Shown here piece after piece: positions 61,013 through 64,000 of a stretch of 64,000 nucleotides of DNA. How positions within the stretch are numbered: position 1 is the first letter of the stretch; every line of letters begins with the position of its first letter. The position numbers and the translations under genes are program-made. Under the pieces are notes generated by a model, which worked only from the letters and a program-made list of their open reading frames with translations, made no database searches and had not been told where the DNA came from. Source of the DNA: Afipia sp. Root123D2 (GTDB taxonomy: Bacteria > Pseudomonadota > Alphaproteobacteria > Rhizobiales > Xanthobacteraceae); the NCBI RefSeq assembly GCF_001425835.1, contig NZ_LMDP01000001.1, positions 807,476 through 871,475 of the forward strand, given 5' to 3'.

Positions 61013-61114
61013 GCGAGGGTACTGGTGTGGCGGCAGGTTCCTTCACGGAGATGGCAATTGCTGCCTGGTCCAGCCCTGCCTTAGTATTTGCTCCCATAAG
61101 TAGTTCGGGGTGCG

Positions 61115-62233
61115 GTGGTGGCCGACCTGTTTGACGAGAAACTGCCGGATCGTATTTACGAAGCGGCTGTGGTGCCTGAGCTATGGCCCGATGTTCTTGG
61201 TGAAATGTCCAGGGCTGTCGATGGCGCTGGCGGCATCCTGTTCACATCCTACGCGGAACAGGTTCAAGGGGTGACCTCGGCCGACATCAAGTCGACCTTC
61301 GAGGAATTTCTTCGCGACGGCTGGGCGGCGATCAACCCGCGCCCGGTCCGTCTCGGCGCCATCAATCACGCCGGCTTCATCCGCGACAGCGACGTATTCA
61401 CCGACGAGGAACTCGACAACGAGCCGGTCTATCGCGACTTCTATCGCAAGCGCGGCCTCGGCTGGGCGACCGGGACGATGCTCGAAACCCCCTCGGGCGA
61501 CTCGATTATTTTCTCGTTCGAGCGGGCCTATGAAAAAGGGCCTGTCCCGGTCGAGACGGTCCGGCAATTCGACATGTTGCGTCCGCACCTGGCGCGCAGT
61601 GCGCTGCTGTCGTCGCGGCTCGGTCTCGAGCGTGCGCGGGCGATGGCTGATGCTCTGGAATCACTGGGATTACCCGGCGCGGTGCTGCAAGGCAGCGGCC
61701 GGCTCACCGCCGCCAACCGCCTGTTCGAGCAACTGATGCCGGCGCTCGTGCAGGATCGCCACCAACGGTTGTGCCTGACCGATCCGGCCTCCGATGGCCT
61801 GCTTGGCGCCGCGTTGCTGCGCGCCACGATTGTACCGGCGCAGGCGGTGGTGAATTCCATTCCGGTCGCAGCCACCGAAGATCGGCCACCCATGATCCTG
61901 CATGTGCTGCCGGTTTGCGGGATCGCGCATGATTTCTTCGCACAGGCGAAGTTCCTGCTGGTGGTCACGCCGGTCGACCGGGCAGTGATTCCGACCGCAC
62001 AAGTCCTGCAGGGATTGTTCGATTTGACGCCGGCCGAGGCTCGGATCGCCCGCGGCATTGGCGAAGCGCAGACCGTCGAGGTTCTGGCATTGTCGGCCGG
62101 GGTTTCCGTGGAGACGGTCCGCAGCCAGCTCAAGGCCGTCCTGTCGAAAACCGGGCTGACCAGGCAGCAGGAACTGATCAGCTTGTTGGCCGGCAAGATG
62201 CTTCCCCTTTCGGGTGCCCGTCGGCCGCGCTAG
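61115..62233 (+). CDS. LuxR-type helix-turn-helix regulator
   Basis: 372 residues from one of two adjacent GTG codons (61115 or 61118). The C-terminal 60 residues form a LuxR/GerE helix-turn-helix: FDLTPAEARIARGIGE, VLALSAGVSVETVRSQLKAVLSKTGLTRQQELISLL. The upstream 300 residues lack a receiver or autoinducer domain but have a PAS/GAF-like region (YRDFYRKRGLGWATGTMLET) and a helical linker. It resembles stand-alone LuxR-type regulators of Bradyrhizobium relatives. It is transcribed toward the FAD oxidoreductase gene 167 bases downstream, which it may control. Confidence 0.85.
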   Translation: MVADLFDEKLPDRIYEAAVVPELWPDVLGEMSRAVDGAGGILFTSYAEQVQGVTSADIKSTFEEFLRDGWAAINPRPVRLGAINHAGFIRDSDVFTDEELDNEPVYRDFYRKRGLGWATGTMLETPSGDSIIFSFERAYEKGPVPVETVRQFDMLRPHLARSALLSSRLGLERARAMADALESLGLPGAVLQGSGRLTAANRLFEQLMPALVQDRHQRLCLTDPASDGLLGAALLRATIVPAQAVVNSIPVAATEDRPPMILHVLPVCGIAHDFFAQAKFLLVVTPVDRAVIPTAQVLQGLFDLTPAEARIARGIGEAQTVEVLALSAGVSVETVRSQLKAVLSKTGLTRQQELISLLAGKMLPLSGARRPR

Positions 62234-62400
62234 AGAAGCAAACCGGCCCCGAAAGCCGGCCAAATCCGATTCTGGGTGCGGAGAATAATTTTTCCGGGTC
62301 CCGAGCGTCTTGTTCATCTTCCCTTCAGATGAAAATGGCTTCTCCTTAGTGCGACTTAGACCGGTTCAAGCTAGAAGCCGGTCGGGGGCGAAGGACAGTC

Positions 62401-64000
62401 ATGATCGATCTGGCAATTGTTGGCGGTGGCCCCGGCGGGCTGATGTCTGCCTGGTATCTCAAGAAGAAGCTTGGGGGCCAGTGCCGCATCACCATTTATG
62501 AAGCGTCCGACCGCCTTGGCGGCAAGATCCTGACCAAGACGTTCGACAGCTCCCCGGCGATGTACGAAGCCGGCGTCGCCGAAATCTACGATTACTCGAT
62601 GACGGGGCCGGATCCCCTGCGGGAATTGATCCAGCACTTCGGCCTGCAGACCATCCCGATGGACGCCGAGCAGATTCAGCTCGACGGCGAACTGCTCGAC
62701 GACGTGCCGGGGATGCGCCGCAAATACGGCGACAAGACCGCTCGTGCGATCGAGGATTTCCGCACGCTCTGCTCCACGATGGTATCGCCGATCGAATACT
62801 ACGAAGGCGTCGGTGCCCACGATAACGAGCATCCGTGGGCCTACATCAGCGCCGAGGAACTGCTCGACCGTCAAGTTGACGATCCCGTTGCCAAGCGTTT
62901 CCTCAAGGTGATGGCGCGCTCCGACATCGCAACCGAAAGCCACAACACCAACGGGCTGAACGCGCTCAAGAACTTCGTGATGGATGTTGAGGGCTATATC
63001 GGCCTCTATTCGATCCAGAACGGCAACGAGCAACTGGTCGAGGGGCTGAAGTCGGAAATCGACGCCAACATCGAGCTCAATCATCGCGTGCTGAAGGTCG
63101 GCAAGAACGGCTCAGGCCGTTACGCCGTCAACATGATGAACGGCAAGGGACCGATCACCAAGGAGCACGATCTCGTCGTGATGTGCCTGCCGCATTCGTG
63201 GCTCGCGACGATGCGCTGGGACGGCGAACTGCTGCGGCACTCGATGGTCAAGCACGTCGCTTATTTCGATCGCCCGGCGCACTATCTGCGGGTGTCGATC
63301 CTGTTCGACTCGCCGTTCTGGGGCGACAAGGTGTCGGGCGCTTGGTGGATGTCCGAAGCGTTCGGCGGCTGCTGCGTCTATGTCGAGGGTGCGCGCCACG
63401 ACGTCGGCCGCAACGGCGTGCTCAACTGGCTGATCGCCGGTTCCGACGCGCTGGCGTTTGCAAATCTGAGCGACAAGGAATTGATCGACGCGGCGATCAA
63501 GTCGCTGCCGGCATCATTCGGCAACGCGCGGTCGCATTTCGTCGAAGGCAAGATCCATCGCTGGCTGTCGTCGGTGAACGCTATTCCCGGAGGCCTGCCG
63601 GCGCGCGACGTGATGACCAATCATCATCCCGAACCGAAGGAACATGCCGGCTTCGTCGTCGTCGGCGACTACCTGTTCGATTCGACGCTCAACGGGCTGC
63701 TGGATTCCTCGGACGCCGCCACCGACATCATCGTCACCCAGATGATGAAGCTGCGCTATGAGCGCGGCGAGGGCGGCAGCGTTCCGTCCGACAAGATCGA
63801 CCGGGCGTATTTTGACAACTACCGCAATGCCGGTCCGTATCACGAGGTCTGGAACCAGTTTACCGATCCGGACTATCTGACGAACCTCATCAAGATCGTC
63901 TGGAATCGCGCAAAGGGCTACAAGCTGCTGGTCGCCGGCTCCGCGAGCGGCGAACTGGTCGGCGCGTTGCGCGACATGGGCATCGATGCTTGGGGCATCG
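62401..64000 (+). CDS. FAD-dependent oxidoreductase with C-terminal methyltransferase-like domain (partial)
   Basis: 533 visible residues; the frame is open at the window end. An FAD-binding Rossmann motif opens the protein (AIVGGGPGGLMSAWYLKKK, then YEASDRLGGKILT), with the flavin amine-oxidase family pattern ending near VVVGDYLFDSTLNGLLDSSDAA (about residue 418-440). From about residue 500 the chain reads IVWNRAKGYKLLVAGSASGE then LVGALRDMGIDAWGI, a class I SAM-methyltransferase motif I (VAGSASGEL) and following helix. The fusion of an amine-oxidase-like flavoprotein with a methyltransferase is uncommon. AAGGACAG precedes the ATG. The reaction is unknown. Confidence 0.8.
   Translation, partial: MIDLAIVGGGPGGLMSAWYLKKKLGGQCRITIYEASDRLGGKILTKTFDSSPAMYEAGVAEIYDYSMTGPDPLRELIQHFGLQTIPMDAEQIQLDGELLDDVPGMRRKYGDKTARAIEDFRTLCSTMVSPIEYYEGVGAHDNEHPWAYISAEELLDRQVDDPVAKRFLKVMARSDIATESHNTNGLNALKNFVMDVEGYIGLYSIQNGNEQLVEGLKSEIDANIELNHRVLKVGKNGSGRYAVNMMNGKGPITKEHDLVVMCLPHSWLATMRWDGELLRHSMVKHVAYFDRPAHYLRVSILFDSPFWGDKVSGAWWMSEAFGGCCVYVEGARHDVGRNGVLNWLIAGSDALAFANLSDKELIDAAIKSLPASFGNARSHFVEGKIHRWLSSVNAIPGGLPARDVMTNHHPEPKEHAGFVVVGDYLFDSTLNGLLDSSDAATDIIVTQMMKLRYERGEGGSVPSDKIDRAYFDNYRNAGPYHEVWNQFTDPDYLTNLIKIVWNRAKGYKLLVAGSASGELVGALRDMGIDAWGI

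Overview
The window looks like chromosome from an alphaproteobacterium of the Bradyrhizobium/Rhodopseudomonas/Afipia/Nitrobacter group (Hyphomicrobiales, Nitrobacteraceae). The pointers are high G+C, CtrA-type (TTAA-N7-TTAAC) and EcfG-type (GGAAC-N16/17-CGTT) promoter motifs, a DUF2336/Hpt/response-regulator cluster, an HWE-type histidine kinase, hairpin-forming intergenic repeats of the kind common in this group, and alphaproteobacterial RpoB, RpoC and ThrS. The species cannot be named from sequence alone. There is no prophage, CRISPR array, integrase or complete insertion sequence. Most of the window is ordinary chromosome; the interest lies in promoter and operator sites, orphan terminators, repeats, and an accessory patch next to tRNA-Trp.

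Layout. 1-9.3 kb: tandem-PilZ protein (cut by the window edge), PAS protein, a candidate non-coding transcript, rhomboid protease, CBS-domain protein, patatin-like phospholipase, a secreted protein, nitroreductase, FMN-dependent alpha-hydroxy-acid oxidase and thrS. 9.4-13 kb: an MFS transporter divergent from a CGNR zinc-finger regulator with a perfect palindrome between them, a second MFS transporter, and yidD. 13-21.6 kb: ClpP-like periplasmic protein, NifU-like scaffold, folE, hisI, lytic transglycosylase, DUF2336 protein, Hpt protein, response regulator, nadK and a TPR protein; several have CtrA-like boxes upstream. 21.8-31.4 kb: small secreted proteins, a TonB-dependent receptor under a cobalamin riboswitch, a lipoprotein, TspO, a serine hydrolase, a PRC-barrel protein, rlmB, and tRNA-Thr, tRNA-Tyr and tRNA-Gly. 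TspO, the PRC-barrel protein and a 58-residue protein each have an exact EcfG (general stress response) promoter match.

31.6-45 kb is a metabolic and signalling block. It holds a nitrilase and a TetR regulator with palindromic operators, followed by acyl-CoA dehydrogenase, APH-type kinase, SDR, histidine phosphatase and a second SDR. The dehydrogenase and kinase pair resembles the ACAD10/11 and LvaA/LvaC partners that handle 4-hydroxyacyl-CoAs. A membrane protein, a serine hydrolase, a hotdog thioesterase, a chemoreceptor and the HWE kinase complete the block.

45-61 kb is the transcription and translation core: tRNA-Trp, secE, nusG, rplK, rplA, rplJ, rplL, rpoB, rpoC. It is interrupted twice. 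About 2 kb with locally low G+C lies between tRNA-Trp and secE and carries a transglutaminase-like gene and a frameshifted Cys-rich secreted peptide. A 2-hydroxyacid dehydrogenase lies between rplA and rplJ. 61-64 kb: a LuxR-type regulator and an FAD-dependent oxidoreductase whose C-terminus runs into a methyltransferase-like domain before the window ends.
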